From Apoderus coryli (Eukaryota > Arthropoda > Insecta > Coleoptera > Attelabidae), in the NCBI GenBank assembly GCA_911728435.2, contig OU452202.1, positions 13,991,135 to 14,055,134 of the forward strand: a DNA stretch of 64,000 nt, written 5' to 3'. Under the pieces are notes generated by a model. That model saw only the letters and a program-made list of their open reading frames with translations, searched no databases and was not told the DNA's origin. Below are positions 31,805 to 43,617 of the stretch, piece by piece. A program made the position numbers and the translations under genes. The number at the start of each line of letters is the position of its first letter. The first letter of the stretch is position 1.

Positions 31805-31846
31805 TATAAAAGGGGACATGTTTCGGAGTCCCGATCCATCATCCGC
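31805..31846 (-). ncRNA. hammerhead-like motif with one core mutation
   Basis: Minus strand: CGGAUGA (core CUGAUGA with U4 changed to G), U, stem II GGA-UCGGGAC-UCC, GAAA, then CAUGU and C17 before CCCC. The strand A-CAUGU is a palindrome, as in the other hammerheads here. U4 is normally invariant, so the ribozyme is probably inactive. Stem I is not clear. Confidence 0.45.
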
Positions 31847-32540
31847 CTAAAAGGCAACAACATAAATTCTTAAAGAACATAATTAACTAAAACAGTCTTA
31901 CAAAAGAGAAATAGTAACTAATCAATATACAAACCTTAATTTTAAATCTTGAATTTTAAAAACAAACACACGGGCAAGGTTGGTTTAGGAAATGAACGAC
32001 TCAAATACTCGTGCCAAATCAAGCCGCTTGGTTCGTGTTGAATATATCGCTTACTCGCCGTACTATGAGTATTCGCCGAGCAGAACGTTCTAAATGGTTT
32101 TACTTTAAATATACAAATATAAGCCCATGTGAACAAAAGTCAAAACATTTTTGGTTTAAGCAATTAGACCAATTCATTGGAAGGGAATATCTTGCAACAA
32201 TATCTCTGCATGGTTCTGGTTGCAACAGATGCATTACTTGGCTTTTATTTTCTAACTATGTTTTTATTTATTTTCAGTCTATGTTTGACAATATTCGTTC
32301 TTTTTACGTCTTTATTTGGTTCAATATATTATTATTTGTAATACAATAATATTATTGCTTTAGTCAGCTTGAGGTCGCTCAATGGTACAATTATTTTCTT
32401 ACAAATGTCAATATAAATACTTTTTCAACTCAAAGTATAGAAGTGATTTTCGGGCACCAGACTTTAGCTCTACAGGAGCGAAATTGCTGTATAATAAGTG
32501 CGTACCAAACAAAATTCTACTAATTCAAGTTATGTGTTAC

Positions 32541-32620
32541 ATACAGGGTGTCCCACCGGGAACCAAGTTGATCTGTATATAGAAAACTATACGTAGGAGG
32601 ATGAGGTGAAATAGTTATAA
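32541..32620 (+). repeat. end of a mariner-type element shared with 53824-53940
   Basis: TACAGGGTGTCCCACCGGGA is followed by CTGTATATAGAAAACTATAC and GATGAGGT.AAATAG, which recur at 53824-53940. The pair helps to define the uninterrupted target sequence of the pogo-like insertion at 53939-55885. Confidence 0.6.
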
Positions 32621-32840
32621 TACACCTACTACCGGTTATACATGAAGTAGGTATCAACTTATTTATTTCAAATCAAACATCGTATGTATTATTACAGTTT
32701 TGGATTCTACGTAAAATTTCAACTGAACTTTGTGTATCATACCCTATGAAAATATCTTAAAAACTAATAGATTTAGGTATAAGGAAGGCTACATAAGAAT
32801 AAAAGCTTATCAATTTTCCTTTCAGTTTTTGATATTATAT

Positions 32841-32902
32841 ACAGGGTGTCTCATTTGGAAAATTCGAGTAAAACACAAATTTGCGTTTGGACTCACCCTG
32901 TA
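32841..32902. repeat. 62-bp mini-element with mariner-type ends
   Basis: ACAGGGTGTCTCATTTGG and GGACTCACCCTGT enclose about 30 bp, with TATA on both sides. It is comparable to the element at 30499-30566 but has different internal sequence. Confidence 0.5.
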
Positions 32903-33529
32903 TACAGGTTTTGCACTATATACTAACAATTATCTTTTTCTAAAAGTTGATAACTATCAAAAATCTATGCCCGTAAGAAGCAGAGTCTAAATTATTTCAG
33001 TTCCAGTACAGAAGCCTTAGAATTCGCCATGTTTTGCAAACGTAAGTTTGGTTCACCCTGATGATATGAGCCACCCTGTACAAATAACAATAATTTTAAA
33101 ATACGTACTTTATGACTGCCTACACACTGGCTGCTTAGTTTTGTGTGAAATGTTTGGTCTTTGGGGTAATATCGAACTTCGACGCACTAATAACTCACCC
33201 TGTATAGGTAGATATAACGGCAAAGAAAATCAAAAACGATAAATGAAAAATAATTTCGTGGCATAGCGGACAAAAAGACTGGTTTTACCTACACAAGGGA
33301 TTTTGTTTAATTTAGCAGAGCCTCAGTCTAGTTCAGTAGAACGAGACCGAGCCATAGCCATGGGTCGACAGATACTGACGAATTCGTTTCGCACTTATTA
33401 TTTAAGTTTATTTATGATTTATAGACATTGATTATTGAAAATTTTAAGAAATTTGGACATCTCAATAAGATACCAATATAATATTTAATTTAAAAAAGGA
33501 AAACACTAAATGTAGAACAATTCAAATAA

Positions 33530-33960
33530 ACATTATAATATATATTCGGGTTTTAATTGTACCCCAAATACAAAAATCAAGCACAGAAAAATCTGGGGAG
33601 CGTGGTGGCCAAAAAAAAAGACCATTGTTGGGAATCCATCGATCGTCAAAAGCGTTTCGCAAAAAATCATCGATTACTGTCTACTATGTGGATGTGCTCC
33701 GTCATGTTGATAAAAAAATGTTTCTATAATCAGCCAGTCCCAAATTGTGTAAATAGTTGGCTTCCAAATCACGAAATATGTTCAAATAGCCCTCACCTGC
33801 AAAGATACTAAGAATAATTAAGATTCTTAGCTTACCATTTAAATTTTCTTTATAAAATTTCAATTTCACTACGCCGTCGTTTCTGATTGCGCAATAAACA
33901 TTGAAATGGCAACATTCTTGAAATTTTTGTTCCAAAAATTTGCAGATGTACACCAATTTA
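33530..33960 (-). pseudogene. Tc1/mariner-type transposase remnant
   Basis: The minus strand shows YQHDGAHPHSRQ (second catalytic Asp), then DDRWIPNNGLFFWPPRSPDF and SVLDFCIWGTIKTRIY (third catalytic Asp region), with frameshifts between the blocks. The N-terminus and the first catalytic residue are not recognisable. Confidence 0.7.
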
Positions 33961-35690
33961 AAATATAATTTTAATTATTTGATAATATAAATATAACTTT
34001 ATTTTATTAACGATTTCAGCAAAAATAGATGTCCCCTTCGCACTTCTATGGTTGCTGGTCTCGGCTGGCGCTTCGCCTATCAAATTCCATTGCGTCCAGG
34101 AAAGTGTTCCTTTTCCGACTAAGTACACAAATATACTATTTCTACAACAAGATCTTTATCACCGTTGCTGCCAATGCTGACTAACTTAGAAAGAAGATTA
34201 CAAATAAAATGAATTACTGCTTTACTGACTATGTTTACTACAGATGACATGTAAAAAATTAATTGTAGTTAATGTGAGTGAAAACAACTGAAAATAAAAG
34301 GAAAGCAACTAATAATGTGTTACAAATTGAAGTCGTAACTACACAGAGCTTTGAAAAGGTGACAGAAATAAAAAGAGCATATTGCCTTTTATAATAAATT
34401 TAAAATCTCTCAATTGCATAGAAGTCTTTAATAATATGTTTCTGTTTGTAAACTTTTATATACGTAAACAAACAAAAATAGAGACATAGGTAAAACGCAC
34501 AATATTTTCTCTGAATTATACAATTAGGTTGTATGTTATTATAGCAATGGGACAGAATATTTTGTCTACAATGTCACTGCGTGATTTCTGCATACAGCTG
34601 ACGCCTTATTCAACTATACGTGTTTTTATTTATTTTGAATTTGTGTTTGACATAATGTAGTTTTTTTTAACTTTATTTTGTTAAAAGTTGAATGGATGCT
34701 AAATTGCTTCGCGTGAGGTCTTGTAGTTTTTGATATTGCCAGGAAAACATTTGCTAAAGACATGGACGTTTTTATTCAATTGTTATGGTTCAATTCACAA
34801 GCTTTCATGGCATTAATAAGTGGCAAAAGCAGAAAATCACGAAAAATAGTATCTCTTTCTCAACTGGAACTCCAGACCAGTTTGGTCAAATTTATTCTAA
34901 GAAAAATTCTATTTGAATTACCAGGTAGCGATTTTGAGGTCGATAGCCCAAGAAGCACGATAATATACTGGTAAACAAAGCAAATAAAATAATAACTTTG
35001 TTCACCCTGCATATCCTAAACCATCAACATTTGGATGAGGCAAGTTTAGGTCAATCATCATTATTTCACATGTAGTATCTCCAGTTAACGGTCGTCCCAT
35101 TGTTAATGAATCCTGTATAGTGTGACGGATTTTATGCAATGAGGTCAATATTTTTTTTTCTCTGATTGAAGGCCTAGACACTTGGATATCAATCTGCTGA
35201 TAAGATTTAGTTTTGTGTGTTACTTTTCTATCAGAGATTTACATATACATAATATATTGAATCAATATTGATCATATTAAAAAATTAGTTTGGATCTTAG
35301 TAAATTATTTTAATGGTCGTTTTCTAACGATATTTACTTTTCGTTGTTTCCCCTGTAATTTTGTTGAACGCTAAATTAACTTGTCAAAATTTTGTGTTCA
35401 AAGAAAGACCTCTTGTATCCAATATTCAATCTCCATAAAACAGTATGTTTTTAAATTTTTACGACGAGAGGTTTGACCCGTTGGAAATTAAATTTTAATT
35501 ACTGTTCAAAACTTGGACGTGTCCCTCCATTCGAAGTAATAAAAATTTTTATTATAGATGTAATTTTTCAATAAAAATTTAATTATATTTTTTATAATTT
35601 TCAAAGTTATATTTATTTTATAGTTGCTGTGTTTATGGTTCCGATTTACTGTGGATATTATTTTAAATTTATAGTTTTTCCTTGGTTTTG
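33961..35690. other. AT-rich spacer, no gene seen
   Basis: Only motif-free frames and one isolated CACCCTGCATA end near 35001. Confidence 0.4.
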
Positions 35691-35693
35691 AGG

Positions 35694-35722
35694 GTCTCAG
35701 TTGGTTAGAGCATCTGCTGGTA
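35694..35722 (+). repeat. tRNA-derived 5' fragment
   Basis: GGGTCTCAGTTGGTTAGAGC followed by ATCTGCTGG matches the D arm and A box of a tRNA. No B box follows, so this is a fragment of a tRNA-derived repeat and not a gene. Confidence 0.5.
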
Positions 35723-36087
35723 TGTATGAATGAAGATAAAAACCATGAAAATTACGACTTTTCCTTTCACTTATTTCTTATAATCGATACTAGAACAAAT
35801 ACGTGTATAATCAGTTACTATAAGCACTGCTTTCGTTACAAAACGGCTGGTCAGAATTTTCTGGTATACAGATTAACAAAATTTCCTTTGAATAAAGCTT
35901 TGATACATAAAGAAGCATAAGTAAAAAAGTGGCTAGTTAGTTGTTACTTTCCCGCACAGGGTAAGTATTGTGAACGCGCAAAAAAAAATAAACTGTTGCC
36001 CTCGAGGCACGAATAGCTCTCCATATTTAAGTGTAAAAGTAGTAATTTTATGACCTTTTTGTCATTTATCTAAAATTTATATATATA

Positions 36088-36098
36088 TATATATATGT
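36088..36098. repeat. 11-bp target-site duplication of the Penelope array (left)
   Basis: TATATATATGT directly precedes the array and recurs at 44051-44061 directly after it. Because the target is a (TA)n tract, the exact length is uncertain; the shared GT at the end makes chance agreement less likely. Confidence 0.65.
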
Positions 36099-36560
36099 AT
36101 TATAATCTATATCGACCGTACTATACAATAGTGAATTTGTATTATCAGGAATAGCGGTCTGTAATTATTATTAAGGTCAATGAAAACTCATTTATCCAAA
36201 AATCCTCTATATTTCGTCAACTATCAGTGACTTCATCAGGAGGCAAAGCTACAAAGTATTCTTAAATTACACATACATTTAAAAAGAAAAAAAAAAAACA
36301 AACTTACATCAGAGTTAATTACACTAACCAAAAAACGTCAACAGAAAACATGAAAACGAATAAATATATAAAATCAACACAAATTTCGTTCACATACACA
36401 GTTAAAATCTAATAAAAATTTTGTGAAGTGCATTATCCTAGTTAGGTACAAAAATTTCCGATATTGAAAGGGAAAAAAAAACAGTCTTAAAAAATTTTCT
36501 AACTACCGTACTATTTACCTATATTGTCTCTCGTCTATTAAATATACGAGGGAGAGTTGT
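36099..36560 (-). repeat. Penelope terminal repeat (pLTR), 3' of copy A
   Basis: About 462 bp, matching 38991-39455, 40745-41206 and 43618-44053. At its outer end it keeps an extra stretch of about 33 bp (ATTATAATCTATATCGACCG and onwards) that the right end of the array lacks. Contains one hammerhead motif (36204-36243). Confidence 0.85.
36204..36243 (-). ncRNA. Penelope-type hammerhead ribozyme, copy A 3' repeat
   Basis: Minus strand: stem I CCUC, CUGAUGA, one extra A, stem II GUCA-CUGAUAGU-UGAC, GAAA, then UAU, A17 and GAGG (pairs with CCUC). All conserved core nucleotides are present. The stem III strand AUAU is self-complementary and has no loop, so the motif should work only as a dimer. 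This class is known from Penelope-like elements. The unpaired A before stem II departs from the textbook consensus. Confidence 0.75.
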
Positions 36561-38984
36561 TCAGTTAAGTAAGTTGGAGTAAATTATGCTTAGCTGGCTA
36601 ATGTCAGAATTAGCGTTTATAGTATTATTGGTACCGTTAATATGGGTCATTTCCAAAAACAAGCGTTTAGTTAAATTCTTCTCAAAATCTAAGATGGTGG
36701 AATTCGTATAATCGAAGTTATGATCTAGGTTTAGGCAATGATTTGTCAAGGCACAGGACCGTTTTCCAATTCTCGTATCACTCTTATGTTGTACGATCCT
36801 TCTTTTTAACGTTTGAGAAGTCTGACCAATGTAGCAACTTTCACAATTGCTGCATGGAATTTTATAAACCAACCCACTATTGTCCATTAAAGGGGTTTTA
36901 TCTTTGAGTTTTGTGAACAAATTATTAATTGTTAGGGTGTTGTACTTGGCGATTTTTATGTTATTAAATTCTTTGAAATGTTTTACAATATTATTAGTCA
37001 GACCTTCAACATACGGTAATTTTTTATATTTACATTGATTCGGAGCTCGATCTTCCGTTGGACCATCAAAATAACTGGTGTTGTAAATAAGCCGACGCAA
37101 CAGTTTTCGAGGATAACCATTGTTTAGGAAAATTTGAAATAACTTATCCAAGTTCTGTTTCAAAAATGTATTGTCGGAAATACAAGTGACGCGATTTCTC
37201 ATTGCCAAAACAGTATTATATTTCTGGCTCATAGGGTGATTGGAAAAATAATTAATATACCTCCCTGATGATGTAGGTTTCTGATACCAATTTAGAATTA
37301 TGTCATTCTCCATTCTCACTAACAGTGTATCCAAAAATGGCAATTTGCCATCAACTTCAACTTCCATGGTAAACTGGACGTGTTCATTAACCGAGTTGAA
37401 AGTATTAAGTGTAATGTCTAAACTATCAGCAGGAACAGAGGTTACTATATCATCAACATACTTGAAAAGAAACGGTATCGAAAAGGGCAATCTCTCAATT
37501 ATTATGTCTATTAGTGAATCCGTGACAATCAATGCCAAAATCGGACTGATTGGTGAACCCATAGGTGTGCCGAAAATTTGTTTGTAAACGTTGTTATTGA
37601 AGGAAAAATGACAATTGTCCCACACAAAAGTTAAATGTTTTTTAAAATTGAGTTTTGATAGTGTTGTGTGATTTGTAATCTTTTCCCAATGTGATTCAAT
37701 GGTTTCAATAACAAGATCATAAGGGATATTTGTAAACAGAGACACAACGTCTAATGACACTAGTATAAAACCCTTCGGCAACTTCCGTCTCTGCATGAAA
37801 TTCACAAATGTAAAAGTATCAGGTGTGTTATATGGTGTTCTATCTGCCAAGGCTATTTTTAATATATTTGATAAATATTTAGCCAAGTTATACGTAGCGC
37901 CACCAATGCAGCTAACAATTGGTCGAAAAGGGACATTAATCTTATGAATTTTGGGTAAACAATATAGTTTGGGTATAACCGAGTTATAAACTGTTAAGTC
38001 GCGAGCAACCCTATCATCAATTTCATTTGCAGACCTCAAAGATTTTATCAATTGGTTTAATTTTTGTTGTACAGTTAATGTAGGGTCTTTATTGATTTTT
38101 GTATAAGTGTCGTCATGGCTCAGTAATTCATTGGTCTTAGCGATATATTCATCTTTATTTAAGGCAACTGTACATCCACCCTTATCCGCCTGTGAGATGT
38201 ACAAATCAGGATTATCTTTAAGAAACTTATTTGTTTTTAAGTAACACTTTTGAAGGTGAGACAATTTCTTGCCCTGTGAAAACGCTTTAAAATTAGTTAA
38301 ATTATTGGTTACTCGTGCTCTCAAAATATCCCTACGCTCGTCCGGTGTATCGACTATAACATCCTCAACATCAGCCAGAAAGCCTCTCATATTAAATAAT
38401 TTATTTGATGGTTCAATACCAAACTTAGGACCCAAAGACAAAAATTCTTGAACATCCTCTGGTATTACTATGTCTGATATGTTTCTAAACCATTTTGTAT
38501 TGTCTATGAACATTTTATTGTTATTGTGTTTACTTAAATTGTCAAACTTATCCAAATGTAACTTCCTAATTTTACCAAATTGCTTGTCGTATGCTAATTC
38601 TAACCTACGTGAATACTCATTATACATATCAATTGGGATCGAATCCTTAACTTGTTTTTTGATATTAGAAATAGAAATAGTAATCTTTTTTATATAATGG
38701 TAGCAAGCTTTAATCTCCAAATTCAAATTTCTCTTACTTAACCTACTCAAATGTGTCTGCATCTGTTGAACTATCATCAAATTGTCTGTCTGGATTAACG
38801 TGAACATTTTTCTGGTACTGTCCTGTAAATGTCGAGGTAAAATCTTGCATCTTCTACATCGTATTAAAAAGCTCTTTCTATTAACATTTCTGGCTAGCTT
38901 CGTATTGAGAGATGACCATTTTTTCATCAAGAATACAATGTGAACCCCATAAACAACTCGAACATGCTGATAAAATCCCATCAT
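36561..38984 (-). CDS. Penelope-like reverse transcriptase with GIY-YIG endonuclease (copy A, intact)
   Basis: An 807-residue protein from the ATG at 38984 (the longer frame opens only with a TTG). It would copy its RNA at a chromosomal nick made by its own endonuclease. Visible motifs: N-terminal CRRCKILPRHLQDSTRKMF; SQADKGGCTVALNKDEY and LPKIHKINVPFRPIVSC, typical of the Penelope RT; ILVSLDVVSLFTNIPYDL with the first catalytic Asp; GTPMGSPISPILALI; the catalytic FKYVDDIVTSVP (DNA about 37449-37463); and C-terminal IPCSNCESCYIGQTSQTLKR, a Cys cluster plus the YIG half of the GIY-YIG nuclease, with Arg and the downstream Glu in FEKNLTKRLFLE. No lesion is seen and the length fits the family, so this copy may be active. 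Confidence 0.93.
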   Translation of the reverse strand: MMGFYQHVRVVYGVHIVFLMKKWSSLNTKLARNVNRKSFLIRCRRCKILPRHLQDSTRKMFTLIQTDNLMIVQQMQTHLSRLSKRNLNLEIKACYHYIKKITISISNIKKQVKDSIPIDMYNEYSRRLELAYDKQFGKIRKLHLDKFDNLSKHNNNKMFIDNTKWFRNISDIVIPEDVQEFLSLGPKFGIEPSNKLFNMRGFLADVEDVIVDTPDERRDILRARVTNNLTNFKAFSQGKKLSHLQKCYLKTNKFLKDNPDLYISQADKGGCTVALNKDEYIAKTNELLSHDDTYTKINKDPTLTVQQKLNQLIKSLRSANEIDDRVARDLTVYNSVIPKLYCLPKIHKINVPFRPIVSCIGGATYNLAKYLSNILKIALADRTPYNTPDTFTFVNFMQRRKLPKGFILVSLDVVSLFTNIPYDLVIETIESHWEKITNHTTLSKLNFKKHLTFVWDNCHFSFNNNVYKQIFGTPMGSPISPILALIVTDSLIDIIIERLPFSIPFLFKYVDDIVTSVPADSLDITLNTFNSVNEHVQFTMEVEVDGKLPFLDTLLVRMENDIILNWYQKPTSSGRYINYFSNHPMSQKYNTVLAMRNRVTCISDNTFLKQNLDKLFQIFLNNGYPRKLLRRLIYNTSYFDGPTEDRAPNQCKYKKLPYVEGLTNNIVKHFKEFNNIKIAKYNTLTINNLFTKLKDKTPLMDNSGLVYKIPCSNCESCYIGQTSQTLKRRIVQHKSDTRIGKRSCALTNHCLNLDHNFDYTNSTILDFEKNLTKRLFLEMTHINGTNNTINANSDISQLSIIYSNLLN

Positions 38985-38990
38985 TACAAT

Positions 38991-39455
38991 ATTATAATCT
39001 ATATCGACCGTACTATACAATAGTGAATTTGTATTATCAGGAATAGCGGTCTGTAATTATTATTAAGGTCAATGAAAACTCATTTATCCAAAAATCCTCT
39101 ATATTTCGTCAACTATCAGTGACTTCATCAGGAGGCAAAGCTACAAAGTATTCTTAAATTACACATACATTTAAAAAGAAAAAAAAAAAAACAAACTTAC
39201 ATCAGAGTTAATTACACTAACCAAAAAACGTCAACAGAAAACATGAAAACGAATAAATATATAAAATCAACACAAATTTCGTTCACATACACAGTTAAAA
39301 TCTAATAAAAATTTTGTGAAGTGCATTATCCTAGTTAGGTACAAAAATTTCCGATATTGAAAGGGAAAAAAAAAAACAGTCTTAAAAAATTTTCTAACTA
39401 CCGTACTATTTACCTATATTGTCTCTCGTCTATTAAATATACGAGGGAGAGTTGT
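38991..39455 (-). repeat. Penelope terminal repeat between copies B and A
   Basis: About 465 bp, nearly identical to the other three. It is at once the 3' terminus of truncated copy B and the 5' leader of copy A, as expected for a tandem transcript. The ATG of copy A lies 7 bp downstream. Confidence 0.85.
39096..39135 (-). ncRNA. Penelope-type hammerhead ribozyme, B/A repeat
   Basis: Same 40-nt motif, base for base, as at 36204-36243. It lies 2892 bp from that copy on the same strand, so one transcript of A would carry both and could form the dimer in cis. Confidence 0.75.
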
Positions 39456-39884
39456 TCAGTTAAGTAAGTTGGAGTAAATTATGCTTAGCTGGCTAATGTC
39501 AGAGTTAGCGTTTATAGTATTATTGGTACCGTTAATATGGGTCATTTCCAAAAACAAGCGTTTAGTTAAATTCTTCTCAAAATCTAAGATGGTGGAATTC
39601 GTATAATCGAAGTTATGATCTAGGTTTAGGCAATGATTTGTCAAGGCACAGGACCGTTTTCCAATTCTCGTATCACTCTTATGTTGTACGATCCTTCTTT
39701 TTAACGTTTGAGAAGTCTGACCAATGTAGCAACTTTCACAATTGCTGCATGGAATTTTATAAACCAACCCACTATTGTCCATTAAAGGGGTTTTATCTTT
39801 GAGTTTTGTGAACAAATTATTAATTGTTAGGGTGTTGTACTTGGCGATTTTTATGTTATTAAATTCTTTGAAATGTTTTACAAT
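39456..39884 (-). pseudogene. Penelope copy B, 5'-truncated (endonuclease part only)
   Basis: Encodes the last 140 or so residues, from NIVKHFKEFNN through the Cys cluster and GIY-YIG domain to SNLLN and the stop. The RT is missing. Truncated at the head-to-head joint with copy C. The coding part kept is undamaged. Confidence 0.85.
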
Positions 39885-39887
39885 TAC

Positions 39888-40744
39888 ACATTACACTTAA
39901 TACTTTCAACTCGGTTAATGAACACGTCCAGTTTACCATGGAAGTTGAAGTTGATGGCAAATTGCCATTTTTGGATACACTGTTAGTGAGAATGGAGAAT
40001 GACATAATTCTAAATTGGTATCAGAAACCTACATCATCAGGGAGGTATATTAATTATTTTTCCAATCACCCTATGAGCCAGAAATATAATACTGTTTTGG
40101 CAATGAGAAATCGCGTCACTTGTATTTCCGACAATACATTTTTGAAACAGAACTTGGATAAGTTATTTCAAATTTTCCTAAACAATGGTTATCCTCGAAA
40201 ACTGTTGCGTCGGCTTATTTACAACACCAGTTATTTTGATGGTCCAACGGAAGATCGAGCTCCGAATCAATGTAAATATAAAAAATTACCGTATGTTGAA
40301 GGTCTGACTAATAATATTGTAAAACATTTCAAAGAATTTAATAACATAAAAATCGCCAAGTACAACACCCTAACAATTAATAATTTGTTCACAAAACTCA
40401 AAGATAAAACCCCTTTAATGGACAATAGTGGGTTGGTTTATAAAATTCCATGCAGCAATTGTGAAAGTTGCTACATTGGTCAGACTTCTCAAACGTTAAA
40501 AAGAAGGATCGTACAACATAAGAGTGATACGAGAATTGGAAAACGGTCCTGTGCCTTGACAAATCATTGCCTAAACCTAGATCATAACTTCGATTATACG
40601 AATTCCACCATCTTAGATTTTGAGAAGAATTTAACTAAACGCTTGTTTTTGGAAATGACCCATATTAACGGTACCAATAATACTATAAACGCTAACTCTG
40701 ACATTAGCCAGCTAAGCATAATTTACTCCAACTTACTTAACTGA
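39888..40744 (+). pseudogene. Penelope copy C, 5'-truncated
   Basis: Begins in the middle of the RT just after the YVDD box (ITLNTFNSVNEHVQFTMEVE) and keeps the thumb and the complete GIY-YIG region through the stop at 40742-40744. There is no lesion in the retained part. The three bases TAC (39885-39887) at the joint to copy B belong to neither copy. Confidence 0.85.
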
Positions 40745-41206
40745 ACAACTCTCCCTCGTATATTTAATAGACGAGAGACAATATAGGTAAATAGTACGGT
40801 AGTTAGAAAATTTTTTAAGACTGTTTTTTTTTTCCCTTTCAATATCGGAAATTTTTGTACCTAACTAGGATAATGCACTTCACAAAATTTTTATTAGATT
40901 TTAACTGTGTATGTGAACGAAATTTGTGTTGATTTTATATATTTATTCGTTTTCATGTTTTCTGTTGACGTTTTTTGGTTAGTGTAATTAACTCTGATGT
41001 AAGTTTGTTTTTTTTTTTCTTTTTAAATGTATGTGTAATTTAAGAATACTTTGTAGCTTTGCCTCCTGATGAAGTCACTGATAGTTGACGAAATATAGAG
41101 GATTTTTGGATAAATGAGTTTTCATTGACCTTAATAATAATTACAGACCGCTATTCCTGATAATACAAATTCACTATTGTATAGTACGGTCGATATAGAT
41201 TATAAT
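40745..41206 (+). repeat. Penelope terminal repeat between copies C and D
   Basis: About 462 bp, the reverse-complement counterpart of 38991-39455. Serves as the 3' end of C and leader of D. Confidence 0.85.
41062..41101 (+). ncRNA. Penelope-type hammerhead ribozyme, C/D repeat
   Basis: Same 40-nt motif as at 36204-36243, on the plus strand: CCUC, CUGAUGA, A, GUCA...UGAC, GAAA, UAUA, GAGG. Confidence 0.75.
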
Positions 41207-41212
41207 ATTGTA

Positions 41213-43617
41213 ATGATGGGATTTTATCAGCATGTTCGAGTTGTTTATGGGGTTCACATTGTATTCTTGATGAAAAAATGGTCATCTCTCAATACGAAGC
41301 TAGCCAGAAATGTTAATAGAAAGAGCTTTTTAATACGATGTAGAAGATGCAAGATTTTACCTCGACATTTACAGGACAGTACCAGAAAAATGTTCACGTT
41401 AATCCAGACAGACAATTTGATGATAGTTCAACAGATGCAGACACATTTGAGTAGGTTAAGTAAGAGAAATTTGAATTTGGAGATTAAAGCTTGCTACCAT
41501 TATATAAAAAAGATTACTATTTCTATTTCTAATATCAAAAAACAAGTTAAGGATTCGATCCCAATTGATATGTATAATGAGTATTCACGTAGGTTAGAAT
41601 TAGCATACGACAAGCAATTTGGTAAAATTAGGAAGTTACATTTGGATAAGTTTGACAATTTAAGTAAACACAATAACAATAAAATGTTCATAGACAATAC
41701 AAAATGGTTTAGAAACATATCAGACATAGTAATACCAGAGGATGTTCAAGAATTTTTGTCTTTGGGTCCTAAGTTTGGTATTGAACCATCAAATAAATTA
41801 TTTAATATGAGAGGCTTTCTGGCTGATGTTGAGGATGTTATAGTCGATACACCGGACGAGCGTAGGGATATTTTGAGAGCACGAGTAACCAATAATTTAA
41901 CTAATTTTAAAGCGTTTTCACAGGGCAAGAAATTGTCTCACCTTCAAAAGTGTTACTTAAAAACAAATAAGTTTCTTAAAGATAATCCTGATTTGTACAT
42001 CTCACAGGCGGATAAGGGTGGATGTACAGTTGCCTTAAATAAAGATGAATATATCGCTAAGACCAATGAATTACTGAGCCATGACGACACTTATACAAAA
42101 ATCAATAAAGACCCTACATTAACTGTACAACAAAAATTAAACCAATTGATAAAATCTTTGAGGTCTGCAAATGAAATTGATGATAGGGTTGCTCGCGACT
42201 TAACAGTTTATAACTCGGTTATACCCAAACTATATTGTTTACCCAAAATTCATAAGATTAATGTCCCTTTTCGACCAATTGTTAGCTGCATTGGTGGCGC
42301 TACGTATAACTTGGCTAAATATTTATCAAATATATTAAAAATAGCCTTGGCAGATAGAACACCATATAACACACCTGATACTTTTACATTTGTGAATTTC
42401 ATGCAGAGACGGAAGTTGCCGAAGGGTTTTATACTAGTGTCATTAGACGTTGTGTCTCTGTTTACAAATATCCCTTATGATCTTGTTATTGAAACCATTG
42501 AATCACATTGGGAAAAGATTACAAATCACACAACACTATCAAAACTCAATTTTAAAAAACTTTTAACTTTTGTGTGGGACAATTGTCATTTTTCCTTCAA
42601 TAACAACGTTTACAAACAAATTTTCGGCACACCTATGGGTTCACCAATCAGTCCGATTTTGGCATTGATTGTCACGGATTCACTAATAGACATAATAATT
42701 GAGAGATTGCCCTTTTCGATACCGTTTCTTTTCAAGTATGTTGATGATATAGTAACCTCTGTTCCTGCTGATAGTTTAGACATTACACTTAATACTTTCA
42801 ACTCGGTTAATGAACACGTCCAGTTTACCATGGAAGTTGAAGTTGATGGCAAATTGCCATTTTTGGATACACTGTTAGTGAGAATGGAGAATGACATAAT
42901 TCTAAATTGGTATCAGAAACCTACATCATCAGGGAGGTATATTAATTATTTTTCCAATCACCCTATGAGCCAGAAATATAATACTGTTTTGGCAATGAGA
43001 AATCGCGTCACTTGTATTTCCGACAATACATTTTTGAAACAGAACTTGGATAAGTTATTTCAAATTTTCCTAAACAATGGTTATCCTCGAAAACTGTTGC
43101 GTCGGCTTATTTACAACACCAGTTATTTTGATGGTCCAACGGAAGATCGAGCTCCGAATCAATGTAAATATAAAAAATTACAGTATGTTGAAGGTCTGAC
43201 TAATAATATTGTAAAACATTTCAAAGAATTTAATAACATAAAAATCGCCAAGTACAACACCCTAACAATTAATAATTTGTTCACAAAACTCAAAGATAAA
43301 GGACAATAGTGGGTTGGTTTATAAAATTCCATGCAGCAATTGTGAAAGTTGCTACATTGGTCAGACTTCTCAAACGTTAAAAAGAAGGATCGTACAACAT
43401 AAGAGTGATACGAGAATTGGAAAACGGTCCTGTGCCTTGACAAATCATTGCCTAAACCTAGATCATAACTTCGATTATACGAATCTTAGATTTTGAGAAG
43501 AATTTAACTAAACGCTTGTTTTTGGAAATGACCCATATTAACGGTACCAATAATACTATAAACGCTAACTCTGACATTAGCCAGCTAAGCATAATTTACT
43601 CCAACTTACTTAACTGA
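41213..43617 (+). pseudogene. Penelope copy D, full-length but frameshifted in the endonuclease
   Basis: Matches copy A from the ATG at 41213 through the whole RT (FKYVDDIVTSVP intact). Two small deletions then destroy the end: 11 bp missing near 43300 (AAAGATAAA joined to GGACAATAG), giving a stop at 43307-43309, and 8 bp missing near 43484 (ACGAAT joined to CTTAG). The RT could still be made; the GIY-YIG nuclease could not. Two amino-acid differences from A are visible (KKLLTF for KKHLTF, KLQYVEG for KLPYVEG). Confidence 0.9.
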
